A DNA stretch of 64,000 nucleotides from NCBI RefSeq assembly GCF_001570865.1, contig NZ_BCSM01000001.1, forward strand, positions 186,001 through 250,000, read 5' to 3'. A model generated the notes under the pieces. It searched no databases and was not told the origin of the DNA. It saw only the letters and a program-made list of their open reading frames with translations. Below are positions 20,073 to 28,119 of this stretch, one piece after another (position 1 is the stretch's first letter; every line of letters starts with the position of its first letter). This DNA comes from Rothia kristinae NBRC 15354. Lineage in GTDB: Bacteria; Actinomycetota; Actinomycetes; Actinomycetales; Micrococcaceae. A program made the translations under genes and the position numbers.

Positions 20073-21731
20073 TCAGCGGCTGGAGGAGGAGCTGTCCGAA
20101 GCGCTGCCCAGGGTGACCTCCGCGGTCTTCTCGCTGCCGTTGCGCTGGTACTTCACGGTGACCTTCTGCCCGGCCGCGGCCTCGCGCACGCTGGCGGTCA
20201 GGGATTCGGCGTCGGTGATCTGGCGCCCGTCCAGCTCGGTGATGACGTCGCCGGTGGACAGCCCCGCCTGCTGGGCCGGGCCGTCGGAGCTCAGCCGCTT
20301 GATGACGGCGCCGTCGCTGAAGGTCTGGGACTTGTCCCCATCCGCGGGGCTGGAGGCCACCGAGGCCCCCAGCAGCCCGTGGGTCGCGTGCCCGTCGTCG
20401 ATGATCTCCTGGGCCACCCGCTTGGCGTAGTCCACGGGGATGGAGAAGCCGACGCCGATGTTGCCGGTGGAGCCGCTGGATTCGGAGCCGCTGCTGGACC
20501 CGGCCGAGGCGATCGCGACGTTGATGCCGATGACCTCGCCGTCCTTGTTGACCAGGGCCCCGCCGGAGTTGCCGGGGTTGATCGCGGCGTCGGTCTGCAG
20601 CACCGCCAGAGAGATCGTGGAGTTGGACTGGGTCGTCTGGGTGCGCCCGTTCTTATCCGGGAACTGGAACTGGAAGGGCGAGCCCTGGGATGAGTCCTCG
20701 GTGTCGCCGCCCTCAGGGGCCGCGGAGGAGGCCACGGAGATCGTGCGGTTGAGGTTGGAGACGATGCCGTCCGTGACGGTGCCGCTCAGGCCCAGCGGGG
20801 AGCCGATGGCCACGGCCGTGTCCCCGACGTTGAGCTTGCTGGAGTCGCCCAGGGTGGCCGGGGTGAGGTCCAGGCCGTTCGCGTCGATCTTCAGCACGGC
20901 CAGATCCGAGGTGGGATCCGTGCCCACCACCTGCGCGGAGCGCACGGAGCCGTCGGACAGCTGCACCTCGGCGGTCGCGTTCGCGGTGGCCCCGTCCAGG
21001 GTGGCCACGTGGGTGTTGGTGAGGATGTGGCCCTGTTTGTCCAGGATCACCCCGGAGCCGGTGCCGGACTCCCCGCTGCCGGTGACGGCGATGGTCACCA
21101 CGGAGGGCGAGGCCTTCTGCGCCGCGGCGGTGACCTCGTTGACCGAGCTGTGGTCGTTGACGATGGTCGTGCCGCCGCTGCCGGAGGAGGAGCTCGTGGA
21201 GGCGGAGTTCGCCTCGATCAGCCCCGTGGTCCCTGCAGCAGCACCCCCGCCGATCAGCGCGGCCACCGCCATCCCGGCGATCAGGGTGCCGGCGCCGAAC
21301 CGGCGGCGATCCCGCCGCGGTGAGGCGGGCTGGTAGATGGGCTGGCCCGCGGTGCCCCAGCCGCCGTCGCCGCCGCCGTATCCGCCCTCGCCGTAGCCGT
21401 ATCCGTAGGCCGCGGGCTGGGCCGCGGTCTGGGTGGCCTGGGTGGGCTGCTCGGCGGTGGCGGCCGCCTGCTCCTGGGTCCTCGCCCCGGAGGCCTGCCC
21501 GGCCCAGGTGGGGTAGGCCGCGGTGCTCTCCTGCGCAGTGCCCTCCTGCCCGGAGCCTGCCGGGCGGGTGCCTTCCTGTGTGGTGCCTGCGGGGCGGGTG
21601 CCCTCGATGCGCTGCGCGCCGGCGTCGGCGCCGATCGGGCGGGTGGACGGCTCCTGTTCGGCCCACGGGTGGGGCCGGGTCCGGTCCTCGTGACCGTCGG
21701 GCTGGTGGGGGTCCTGGGGCGGGGTGGTCAT
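20073..21731 (-). CDS. HtrA/DegP-like membrane-anchored serine protease with PDZ domain
   Basis: 552-residue envelope protease/chaperone. A cytosolic Gln/Thr/Gly-rich N-terminus of about 170 residues (with a doubled EGTRPAG and a Gly/Tyr-rich patch) precedes one membrane helix (about 175-200). The trypsin-like domain has the triad His in ILTNTHVA, Asp in DLAVLKID and Ser in INPGNSGGAL. A PDZ domain with DGAVIKRLSSDGPAQQAGLSTGDV ends the protein. It resembles mycobacterial PepD/HtrA-type proteases. An insert of about 35 residues rich in Ser, Gly and Gln lies between LNRTISV and STISLAVLQTDAA. ATG 21731 has GAAAGG and CGAGG upstream. Confidence 0.93.
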   Translation of the reverse strand: MTTPPQDPHQPDGHEDRTRPHPWAEQEPSTRPIGADAGAQRIEGTRPAGTTQEGTRPAGSGQEGTAQESTAAYPTWAGQASGARTQEQAAATAEQPTQATQTAAQPAAYGYGYGEGGYGGGDGGWGTAGQPIYQPASPRRDRRRFGAGTLIAGMAVAALIGGGAAAGTTGLIEANSASTSSSSGSGGTTIVNDHSSVNEVTAAAQKASPSVVTIAVTGSGESGTGSGVILDKQGHILTNTHVATLDGATANATAEVQLSDGSVRSAQVVGTDPTSDLAVLKIDANGLDLTPATLGDSSKLNVGDTAVAIGSPLGLSGTVTDGIVSNLNRTISVASSAAPEGGDTEDSSQGSPFQFQFPDKNGRTQTTQSNSTISLAVLQTDAAINPGNSGGALVNKDGEVIGINVAIASAGSSSGSESSGSTGNIGVGFSIPVDYAKRVAQEIIDDGHATHGLLGASVASSPADGDKSQTFSDGAVIKRLSSDGPAQQAGLSTGDVITELDGRQITDAESLTASVREAAAGQKVTVKYQRNGSEKTAEVTLGSASDSSSSSR

Positions 21732-21939
21732 CCTCGAGCCTTTCATGCCGGGTCCTGCTGATGGGGGGGGCGGTGCGACCGCGCCGGTGCGCACGGCGCC
21801 CCGATGCTCGCTTCCACTGTGCTCCGCTCGGCTGTGCCCCCTGTGTGCGGATTCTGGACGTTTCCTGATCGTCACCTTGCCGCGTCGGCCTCGTCTGCGC
21901 CGACGGTGGATAACCCGTGATCCCCGCGCCGCCGTGGCC

Positions 21940-21945
21940 TAGTCT
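21940..21945 (+). promoter_or_regulatory. Leaderless -10 box of the TPM-domain gene
   Basis: TAGTCT, then 6 bases and the ATG at 21952. No Shine-Dalgarno site. Confidence 0.6.
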
Positions 21946-21951
21946 GGTGCC

Positions 21952-24024
21952 ATGGAGCATCCAACCCGCCCCACCGCCGAGAGCCGAGGACGCCACCGGT
22001 CCGCCCTGCTGGTGCTGGCCGCCGTCGGCGCGAGCACCGCGCTCGGCGCCGCGCCCGCTCTGGCGCAGGCCCCGATGGATGTCTCCCCCGGACAGCGCGT
22101 GGTCGACGAAGCCGGGGTCCTGGGCTCGACCCAGACGCTGGATTCATCGATCGACCGGCTGGCCGAGGACCAGCACCTGACCCTCTACGTCATCACGGTG
22201 GATGAGTTCACCGACCCCTCCGGTGCCGATGCCTGGGTGAGCCGCTTCTCCGAGCTGAACGACCTCGGCGCCACCGACGCCGTGCTGGTCATCGCCACCC
22301 AGGCCCGCCAGGCCAAGTTCGAGGCCAGCTCCTCGGGCCCGATCACCCAGGAGCAGCAGCAGCGGATCTACCAGGATCGGATCTTCCCGAAGCTGCGCGA
22401 CACCGACTGGACGGGTGCCGCCGAAGCCGCGGTGGACGGGATGCGCGAAGCCGCGCAGTCCTCGCGCGCCTCCAGCGGCGGGGGCGGCGGCAGCCAGGGA
22501 CTGATCAGCGGCGGCTGGCTGCTGGCCGCCGGCGGCGCGGGGGCCGTGGGTGTGTGGGCGTGGCGGCGGCGTCGTCGGCGCGCCAACGGAACGAGCGCCG
22601 GCACCCCCGGCACGCCGTCTCAGGCCGCGGGTGCCCCCGGTGCCGCCCGGGTCCCGGGCGCTGCCCCCGCGGATCCGCTGGACGCGATGGACCTCGCGCA
22701 GCTGCGCGCCGAGGCCGGACCCCTGCTGGTGGCCGCGGACGACGCCGTCGCCCGCAGCGCCGAGGAGCTGGAGTTCGCCCGCGCCCAGTACGGCGACGAG
22801 GCTGTGCGACCCTTCGAGACCGCCCTCGCCCAGGCCCGGGAGAGCCTGACCCGCAGCTTCCAGCTGCAGCAGCAGCTGGACGACGACATCCCCGACACAG
22901 AGCAGCAGCAGCGCTCCTGGCTCACCGAGATCATCCGCGGGTGCCGCGCCGCCCAGGCGAGCCTGACGGCCAAGCAGGAGGAGTTCGCCCGGCTGCGCCG
23001 ACTGGAGGACTCCCCCGCCGAGGCGATCTCCGCGGCCGGGAGCGGCGTCGAGCAGGAGCGCGCCCGGCTGGAGCGCACCCGCCCGAGGATCCGCGAGCTG
23101 ACCGGACGGTTCGCCGTCGGCGCGGTGGAGCCGATCCTGGACTCCCTGGACGAGGCCGAGCGGCGGCTGGAGCTGGCCGCGGAGTCCGTGGGTCAGGCCC
23201 GCACCCACCTGGAGGCCGGGGAGGTCTCCGCCGCCGCGCTCGCGGTGCGCGGCGCGGAGGAGGCCACCGGGCAGGTCCGCTCCGTGATCGCCGCGGCCGA
23301 GCGCTCGGCCGGCGAGCTGGAGCAGGCCCGGGCCTCCCTGGAGGAGGCGCTGGAGCAGGCCGAGGCCGACGTCGCCGAGGCGCAGGCCCTGCTGGGCCGG
23401 GGCGGCTACGCGGATCTGAGCGGGGCGGCGGCCCGCGTGCGCCAGGCGGTCTCCGCGATCCGCGCTGAGCTGGCCGCAGGCCCCGTGGATCCGCAGGCCC
23501 AGGCCCGGCGCCTGCGCGAGGCCCGCGTGCAGCTGGATGAGGGCCTGGCCAGCGTGCGCGATGCCCACGCCCGGGATCGCTCGGCCCGCCAGACCCTCGC
23601 CCACACCCTGATCTCCGCGCAGACGGCCGTCGCTGCGGCCACCGACTACGTGGCGGCCCGCCGCGGCGGCGTCGGCCAGCAGGCCCGCACCGCCCTGCAC
23701 GAGGCGCAGCGGCACCTGGCCGAAGCGCAGCGGCTGCGCGACGCCGAACCCACCGCGGCCCTCACCGAGGCCAACCAGGCGCTGCTGCGGGCCCAGCAGG
23801 CCCAGTCCGGGGCTGATGCGGACGTGCGCAGCTTCCGCACCGGCCCCGGGGCCGGCGGATCGAACCGGAACTCCGCCCTGCTGGGCGGGCTGCTGCTGGG
23901 CACCCTGCTCGGCGGCGGGAACCACGGCGGCTTCGGCGGCGGTGGCTCGGGGGGCTTCGGCGGCGGCAGCTTCGGCGGCGGCGGGGGCGGCTTCGGCTCC
24001 GGCGGGGCCGGAGGAAACTTCTGA
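21952..24024 (+). CDS. TPM-domain membrane protein with long coiled coil and glycine-rich tail
   Basis: 690 residues. A signal peptide (about 17-40, ending in ALAQA) leads into a TPM/DUF477 domain (about 45-165, with VVDEAGVLGSTQTLDSSIDR and LYVITVDEFTD), then a Gly/Ser linker, one membrane helix (about 183-203) and a long cytosolic Glu/Ala/Arg-rich coiled coil (about 235-620). The last 50 residues are almost only Gly, Phe and Ser. This is the architecture of actinobacterial TPM proteins encoded beside PspA. The domain has been linked to acid phosphatase or photosystem repair elsewhere; the bacterial role is unsettled. Likely leaderless and co-transcribed with pspA. Confidence 0.85.
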   Translation: MEHPTRPTAESRGRHRSALLVLAAVGASTALGAAPALAQAPMDVSPGQRVVDEAGVLGSTQTLDSSIDRLAEDQHLTLYVITVDEFTDPSGADAWVSRFSELNDLGATDAVLVIATQARQAKFEASSSGPITQEQQQRIYQDRIFPKLRDTDWTGAAEAAVDGMREAAQSSRASSGGGGGSQGLISGGWLLAAGGAGAVGVWAWRRRRRRANGTSAGTPGTPSQAAGAPGAARVPGAAPADPLDAMDLAQLRAEAGPLLVAADDAVARSAEELEFARAQYGDEAVRPFETALAQARESLTRSFQLQQQLDDDIPDTEQQQRSWLTEIIRGCRAAQASLTAKQEEFARLRRLEDSPAEAISAAGSGVEQERARLERTRPRIRELTGRFAVGAVEPILDSLDEAERRLELAAESVGQARTHLEAGEVSAAALAVRGAEEATGQVRSVIAAAERSAGELEQARASLEEALEQAEADVAEAQALLGRGGYADLSGAAARVRQAVSAIRAELAAGPVDPQAQARRLREARVQLDEGLASVRDAHARDRSARQTLAHTLISAQTAVAAATDYVAARRGGVGQQARTALHEAQRHLAEAQRLRDAEPTAALTEANQALLRAQQAQSGADADVRSFRTGPGAGGSNRNSALLGGLLLGTLLGGGNHGGFGGGGSGGFGGGSFGGGGGGFGSGGAGGNF

Positions 24025-24157
24025 CACCAGCTCCTGAGCCGAGCTCCGGACCCGAAGGGACTCTCGACCGAGGACCCGCCGCGGAAAGCACCGAGGTTCC
24101 GCCCCACAGACCAGCACACAGAACACAGCCACCCACCACGACCAGGAGGAACATCCC

Positions 24158-24874
24158 ATGGTGAAGCAGTCCATCTTCGGCCGGATCGCGCAGCTGGCGA
24201 AGGCCAACGTGAACGCGATGATCGACGCGGCCGAGGACCCGCAGAAGATGCTGGACCAGATGGTCCGGGACTACCGGAACAACATCGCCGAGGCGGAGCA
24301 GGCGGTGGCCCAGACCATCGGCAACCTGCGCCTGCTGGAGGAGGACCACGCCGAGGACCTGAAGGAGGCCCAGGAGTGGGGCCGCAAGGCCCTGGCCGCC
24401 TCCCAGACGGCGGACCGGCACCGGGAGCAGGGCGATGCCGCGAGCGCGGACAAGTTCGACGGCCTGGCGAAGATCGCGCTGCAGCGCCAGCTGGCCGCGG
24501 AGCAGGAGGCTCAGGCCGCCGAGCCGCAGATCGCCGCGCAGACGGAGGCGGTGGACAAGCTCAAGGACGGGCTGAACCGGATGCGCTCCAAGCTGGATGA
24601 GCTGACCCGCAAGAGGGATGAGCTCTCGGCCCGGCAGAAGTCCGCGGCCGCGCAGAACCAGGTCAACGACGCCCTCAAGGCCTTCGACGTCATGGACCCG
24701 ACCAGCGAGGTCAGCCGCTTCGAGGAGAAGGTGCGCCGGGAGGAGGCCCGGGTGCGCGGGGCGCAGGAGCTGTCCGCTTCCTCCCTGGACGCGCAGTTCG
24801 AGTCCCTGGAGGATCTGTCCCGGGAGTCCGAGGTGGAGGCGCGCCTGGCCGCGCTGAAGAAGTCCCAGGGCTGA
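24158..24874 (+). CDS. pspA: PspA/IM30-family membrane stress protein
   Basis: 238 residues, almost wholly alpha-helical coiled coil, with the N-terminal amphipathic helix MVKQSIFGRIAQLAKANVNA and the family signature AAEDPQKMLDQMVRDYRNN. PspA/Vipp1 proteins form ESCRT-III-like rings on damaged membranes and keep the proton gradient. AGGAGGAAC precedes the ATG. The gene lies 133 bases after the TPM gene, which probably shares its transcript. No PspBC or PspF-type regulator is visible nearby. Confidence 0.93.
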   Translation: MVKQSIFGRIAQLAKANVNAMIDAAEDPQKMLDQMVRDYRNNIAEAEQAVAQTIGNLRLLEEDHAEDLKEAQEWGRKALAASQTADRHREQGDAASADKFDGLAKIALQRQLAAEQEAQAAEPQIAAQTEAVDKLKDGLNRMRSKLDELTRKRDELSARQKSAAAQNQVNDALKAFDVMDPTSEVSRFEEKVRREEARVRGAQELSASSLDAQFESLEDLSRESEVEARLAALKKSQG

Positions 24875-24949
24875 GTGGCGGGGCCGGCGTCGCGGCCGAC
24901 GGCCTCCGGCGCGTGCCTCCGGGCGGGTGACGCCGGGATCATGGTCGGC

Positions 24950-24955
24950 TATGAT
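24950..24955 (+). promoter_or_regulatory. Leaderless -10 box of the ABC exporter operon
   Basis: TATGAT, then 7 bases and the ATG at 24963, within the 88-base gap after pspA. Confidence 0.6.
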
Positions 24956-24962
24956 GTGGATC

Positions 24963-25901
24963 ATGCCTGCCCCCGCCCCTGCCGCCGTCGCCTCCGGTCT
25001 GACCAAGGCCTTCGGGCGGTTCACGGCGGTGGACGGCATCGACTTCCGGATCGAGGCCGGGGAGGCCTTCGGGCTGCTGGGCCCCAACGGGGCGGGCAAG
25101 TCCACGACCATGAAGATGCTCGGGGCCACCTCCCGGCGCACGGGCGGGCACCTGGAGGTGCTCGGCGCGGACCCGGACGTTCAGGGGCCCAGCATCCGGA
25201 CGCGCATCGGCGTCGTCCCGCAGGAGGACCGGCTGGACCTGGACCTGACGGTGGCCAAGAACATGGCCGTGTACGGCCGGTACTTCGGTCTGCCCCGGTG
25301 GTACCTGCGGGAGAAGATCCCCGAGCTGCTGGACTTCGCGCAGCTGACCGACAAGCGCGACGTGCGCGCGGATGACCTCTCCGGCGGGATGAAGCGGCGC
25401 CTGACCATCGCCCGGGCGCTGGTCAACGAGCCCCGGCTGCTGATGCTGGATGAGCCGACCACGGGCCTGGATCCGCAGGCCCGGCACCTGCTGTGGGAGA
25501 AGCTGTTCCGACTGCGCGAGAGCGGGACCACCCTGCTGCTGACCACGCACTACATGGACGAGGCCGAGCAGCTGTGCGATCGGATCGTGGTGATCGACCA
25601 CGGCCGGATCATGGCCGAAGGCTCCCCCGCCGCCCTGATCCGGGAGCACGTGAGCCGGGAGGTGCTGGAGCTGCGCCTGGATCGAGCGGTCCTGGACGAG
25701 CAGGCCGCGCTGCTGCGCGAGCGCGGCGGGTTCCGGCGGGTCGAGCGGCTGCCGGACCGGCTGCTGATCCACGCCGAGGACGCCGATGCGGCCCTGACCC
25801 GCAGCCACGACCTCGGGGTCCCCGTGCGCTCCAGCCTGGTCCGGCGCGCCTCCCTGGAGGATGTGTTCCTGACCCTGACCGGACGGAGCCTGATCGAATG
25901 A
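24963..25901 (+). CDS. ABC transporter ATP-binding protein, DrrA/NodI type
   Basis: 312-residue ATPase of an ABC-2 exporter. Walker A GPNGAGKSTTMKML, Q-loop QEDRLDLDLTV, signature LSGGMKRRLTIARAL, Walker B LLMLDEPTTGLD and switch His in LLLTTHYMDEAEQL are all intact. The C-terminal 80 residues match the extra domain of DrrA/NodI-like subunits. I start at ATG 24963 because it is placed 7 bases after TATGAT; the frame is open 12 codons further upstream. It overlaps the first permease by 4 bases (ATGA). The substrate cannot be told from sequence; relatives export drugs, polyketides or lipo-oligosaccharides. Confidence 0.92.
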   Translation: MPAPAPAAVASGLTKAFGRFTAVDGIDFRIEAGEAFGLLGPNGAGKSTTMKMLGATSRRTGGHLEVLGADPDVQGPSIRTRIGVVPQEDRLDLDLTVAKNMAVYGRYFGLPRWYLREKIPELLDFAQLTDKRDVRADDLSGGMKRRLTIARALVNEPRLLMLDEPTTGLDPQARHLLWEKLFRLRESGTTLLLTTHYMDEAEQLCDRIVVIDHGRIMAEGSPAALIREHVSREVLELRLDRAVLDEQAALLRERGGFRRVERLPDRLLIHAEDADAALTRSHDLGVPVRSSLVRRASLEDVFLTLTGRSLIE

Positions 25902-26785
25902 AGGACGCCGTCGCGGATCCGCAGCCCACCGCGCAGTCGTACTCCCCGGCGGCCCGACGAGCCGGCCTGGACGATCCGCAGGTCGCGGCCCGACGCCGCC
26001 GCACCGCCTTCTGGGGGGTGACCGAGCACATGCTGTGGGTGTACTGGCGCTACCGGCTGACCCTGCTGACCTCCGCGCTGGGTGAGCCGGTCCTGTACCT
26101 GCTGGGTATGGGGCTGGGACTGGGCGCCCTGATCAGCCACGGCACGGGGGCGGACACCTACGGGGTGTCCTACGTGGTGTTCGTCGCCCCGGCCTTGCTG
26201 GTCTCGGCGGCCGTGATGGTGGGCGTGGAGGAATCCACCTACCAGGTGCTCGGCGGCACGCAGTGGGACGCCAAGACCTACTACACGATCTACCAGGCCG
26301 CCGTCTCCCCCGGGCAGCTGACCCTCGGGGTGCTGCTGGCGATCCAGGTGAGGGTCGCCGCGGTGGCGGGGCTGTACTGGATCGCGATGCTCGTCTTCGG
26401 GGTGCTCCCGCAGCCGGGCACGGGGCTGGCGATCCCGCTGGTCGCGATGCTCGGGGCCCTGGCCTTCGGGGCGCCGGTGGCCGGGTACTTCGCCGGTCTG
26501 GACCGGGAGGGCGGCAGATCCACCATGGTGCGCCGCTTCGTGCTGATGCCGCTGGTGCTGTTCTCCGGGGTGTACTACCCGCTGAACGTGCTGCCGTGGG
26601 GCATCCAGTGGATCGGATGGATCTCCCCCGTGTGGCACGCCGCCGAGCTCTCCCGCGGACTGGCCTTCGGCCATGCCGAGCCGGCGTGGCTGGTGGCCGC
26701 GCACCTGCTGGTGCTCCTCGGACTGTCGGTCCTGGGGATCCTGTGGCTGCGCCGGTCCTTGACCCGGAAGCTGGAGGACCGATGA
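25898..26785 (+). CDS. ABC-2 type permease, first subunit
   Basis: 295-residue integral membrane protein with about six predicted helices (first near 55-80, last near 265-285) and an ABC-2/NodJ-like C-terminal motif, LMPLVLFSGVYYPLNVLPWG, followed by the WISPVWHAAELSRG segment typical of these permeases. The first 45 residues are charged and cytosolic. Its ATG overlaps the ATPase stop and its own stop overlaps the next ATG, both by 4 bases, so the three genes are translationally coupled. Confidence 0.88.
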   Translation: MKDAVADPQPTAQSYSPAARRAGLDDPQVAARRRRTAFWGVTEHMLWVYWRYRLTLLTSALGEPVLYLLGMGLGLGALISHGTGADTYGVSYVVFVAPALLVSAAVMVGVEESTYQVLGGTQWDAKTYYTIYQAAVSPGQLTLGVLLAIQVRVAAVAGLYWIAMLVFGVLPQPGTGLAIPLVAMLGALAFGAPVAGYFAGLDREGGRSTMVRRFVLMPLVLFSGVYYPLNVLPWGIQWIGWISPVWHAAELSRGLAFGHAEPAWLVAAHLLVLLGLSVLGILWLRRSLTRKLEDR

Positions 26786-27693
26786 GCCGCCCGCCCGCCC
26801 ACATCCCCGGCATACGCTCCCGCGCCGGTTCCCGCTCCCACGGTGTGACGTCGGCCCCCGCCCGGCCCGCAGCGGGGGCCCAGACGCTGCTGGCCCACCG
26901 GCGTCCGGCGCCCTTCGCCCAGACCGTCTACTCCGGCAACGCCCGCTCGGTCTTCGAGCACGGGCTGGCCACCTCCTACGGGTCCAACTGGCTGATCATG
27001 GTCTCCGGGGTGCTCGAGCCGATGCTGTACCTGCTGTCCATGGGCATCGGCGTCGGCGCCCTGGTGGGGGCGGTGCAGTACCAGGGGCAGGACCTGCCGT
27101 ACCCGGCGTACATCGCCCCGGCCCTGCTGGCCACCTCCGCGATGAACGGGGCGATCTACGACTCCACGTGGAACGTGTTCTTCAAGCTGCGCTTCTCCAA
27201 GGTGTACCAGTCCATGCTGGCCACGCCGCTGGGGCCGCTGGACGTGGCCCTGGGCGAGATCTCCTCGGCGCTGTTCCGCGGGATGCTCTACTCCTGCGCG
27301 TTCATGGCGCTGATGAGCGTGCTGGGCTACAGCCTGGCTTGGACTGCCGTGCTGGCGATCCCGGCGTGCCTGCTGATCGCCTTCGGCTTCGCGGCCCTGG
27401 GCATGGCCGTGACCTCCTACTGCCGCACCTTCGTGCACATGGACTGGATCATGGTGGTGCTGCTGCCGATGTTCCTGCTCTCCGCGACCTTCTTCCCGAT
27501 CACGGTGTACCCGCCGGCCCTGCAGTGGGTCATCATGGCCTTCCCGCTGTGGCACGCGGTGGAGATGGTGCGGATGCTCAGCACCGGGCTGCTCACCCCG
27601 GTCTTCGCGGTGCACGTCGGCTACTTCGCGGTGCTGGCCGGCGTCGGCATCGTGCTGGTGACCCGGCGGCTGAGTGCCCTGTTCCTGCGCTGA
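26782..27693 (+). CDS. ABC-2 type permease, second subunit
   Basis: 303-residue membrane protein related to the preceding permease: about six helices, first near 75-100, and the same C-terminal motif in variant form, PMFLLSATFFPITVYPPALQ with FPLWHAVEMVRML. Two different permeases suggest a heterodimeric channel served by one ATPase. The N-terminal 45 residues are Arg/Ala-rich and probably disordered. Last gene of the operon, followed by large hairpins. Confidence 0.88.
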   Translation: MSRPPAHIPGIRSRAGSRSHGVTSAPARPAAGAQTLLAHRRPAPFAQTVYSGNARSVFEHGLATSYGSNWLIMVSGVLEPMLYLLSMGIGVGALVGAVQYQGQDLPYPAYIAPALLATSAMNGAIYDSTWNVFFKLRFSKVYQSMLATPLGPLDVALGEISSALFRGMLYSCAFMALMSVLGYSLAWTAVLAIPACLLIAFGFAALGMAVTSYCRTFVHMDWIMVVLLPMFLLSATFFPITVYPPALQWVIMAFPLWHAVEMVRMLSTGLLTPVFAVHVGYFAVLAGVGIVLVTRRLSALFLR

Positions 27694-27726
27694 CCCGCCC
27701 CGTCCCTCGGCCGCGGCCAGCCGCGG

Positions 27727-27809
27727 CCCGGCCGGTTTGGGAGGGGTTTCGGTGTGTGGGTGTGTCCTCGGGGCTCCCAAACGCCGAAACCCCTCCCAAA
27801 CCGGCCGGG
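27727..27809. terminator. 26-bp perfect inverted repeat after the ABC operon
   Basis: Arms 27727-27752 and 27784-27809 are perfect complements, with a 31-base loop that contains a second copy of CTCCCAAAC from the right arm. It starts 34 bases after the permease stop and could end the ABC transcript, but it is longer and less GC-rich than the other terminators here and may be a small palindromic element. Confidence 0.6.
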
Positions 27810-27835
27810 GGGGGCGGGGCGAGGCCGCACATGCG

Positions 27836-27875
27836 ACGAGGCCCGGTTCCTGGTGATCCAGGAACCGGGCCTCGT
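27836..27875 (-). terminator. Terminator of the initiator tRNA gene
   Basis: Perfect 18-bp inverted repeat (27836-27853 and 27858-27875) with the tetraloop TGAT, 8 bases after the tRNA 3' end on the minus strand. Being symmetric it may also stop transcripts from the ABC operon. Confidence 0.75.
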
Positions 27876-27883
27876 GCTTCTCG

Positions 27884-27957
27884 TTGCGGGGGCAAGATTT
27901 GAACTTGCGACCTCCGGGTTATGAGCCCGGCGAGCTACCGAACTGCTCCACCCCGCG
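27884..27957 (-). tRNA. Initiator tRNA-fMet (anticodon CAU)
   Basis: 74 bases form a full cloverleaf: acceptor CGCGGGG/CCCCGCA with the C1-A72 mismatch, D arm GAGC-GCTC, anticodon arm CCGGG-CTCATAA-CCCGG with CAU at 27923-27921, and T arm GCAAG-TTCAAAT-CTTGC. The C1-A72 mismatch and three G-C pairs at the base of the anticodon loop mark it as the initiator. CCA is not encoded. It has its own promoter and terminator. Confidence 0.95.
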
Positions 27958-27969
27958 GCGACCTGTTCA

Positions 27970-27998
27970 ACTATACGGACCCGCCCCACCCTGCGCAA
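27970..27998 (-). promoter_or_regulatory. Promoter of the initiator tRNA
   Basis: On the minus strand TTGCGC (27998-27993), 17 bases of spacer and TATAGT (27975-27970). Transcription would begin about 7 bases before the mature tRNA 5' end. Confidence 0.7.
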
Positions 27999-28033
27999 CT
28001 CCGATCGGGCATCTGTGGCGCAGAACATAGAAT

Positions 28034-28079
28034 GACGCCGCGGCCGCCCCTCCGCGAGGGAGGGTGCGTCCGCGGCGTC
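28034..28079 (-). terminator. Two-part hairpin after the UPF0182 gene
   Basis: Outer perfect 10-bp stem (28034-28043 with 28070-28079) enclosing a 6-bp inner stem (28048-28053 with 28059-28064). It begins about 40 bases after the UPF0182 stop codon on the minus strand. Confidence 0.6.
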
Positions 28080-28119
28080 GGCCAATCACGCGGCCCGGAC
28101 GATCAGCGCCCTGGCCGGC

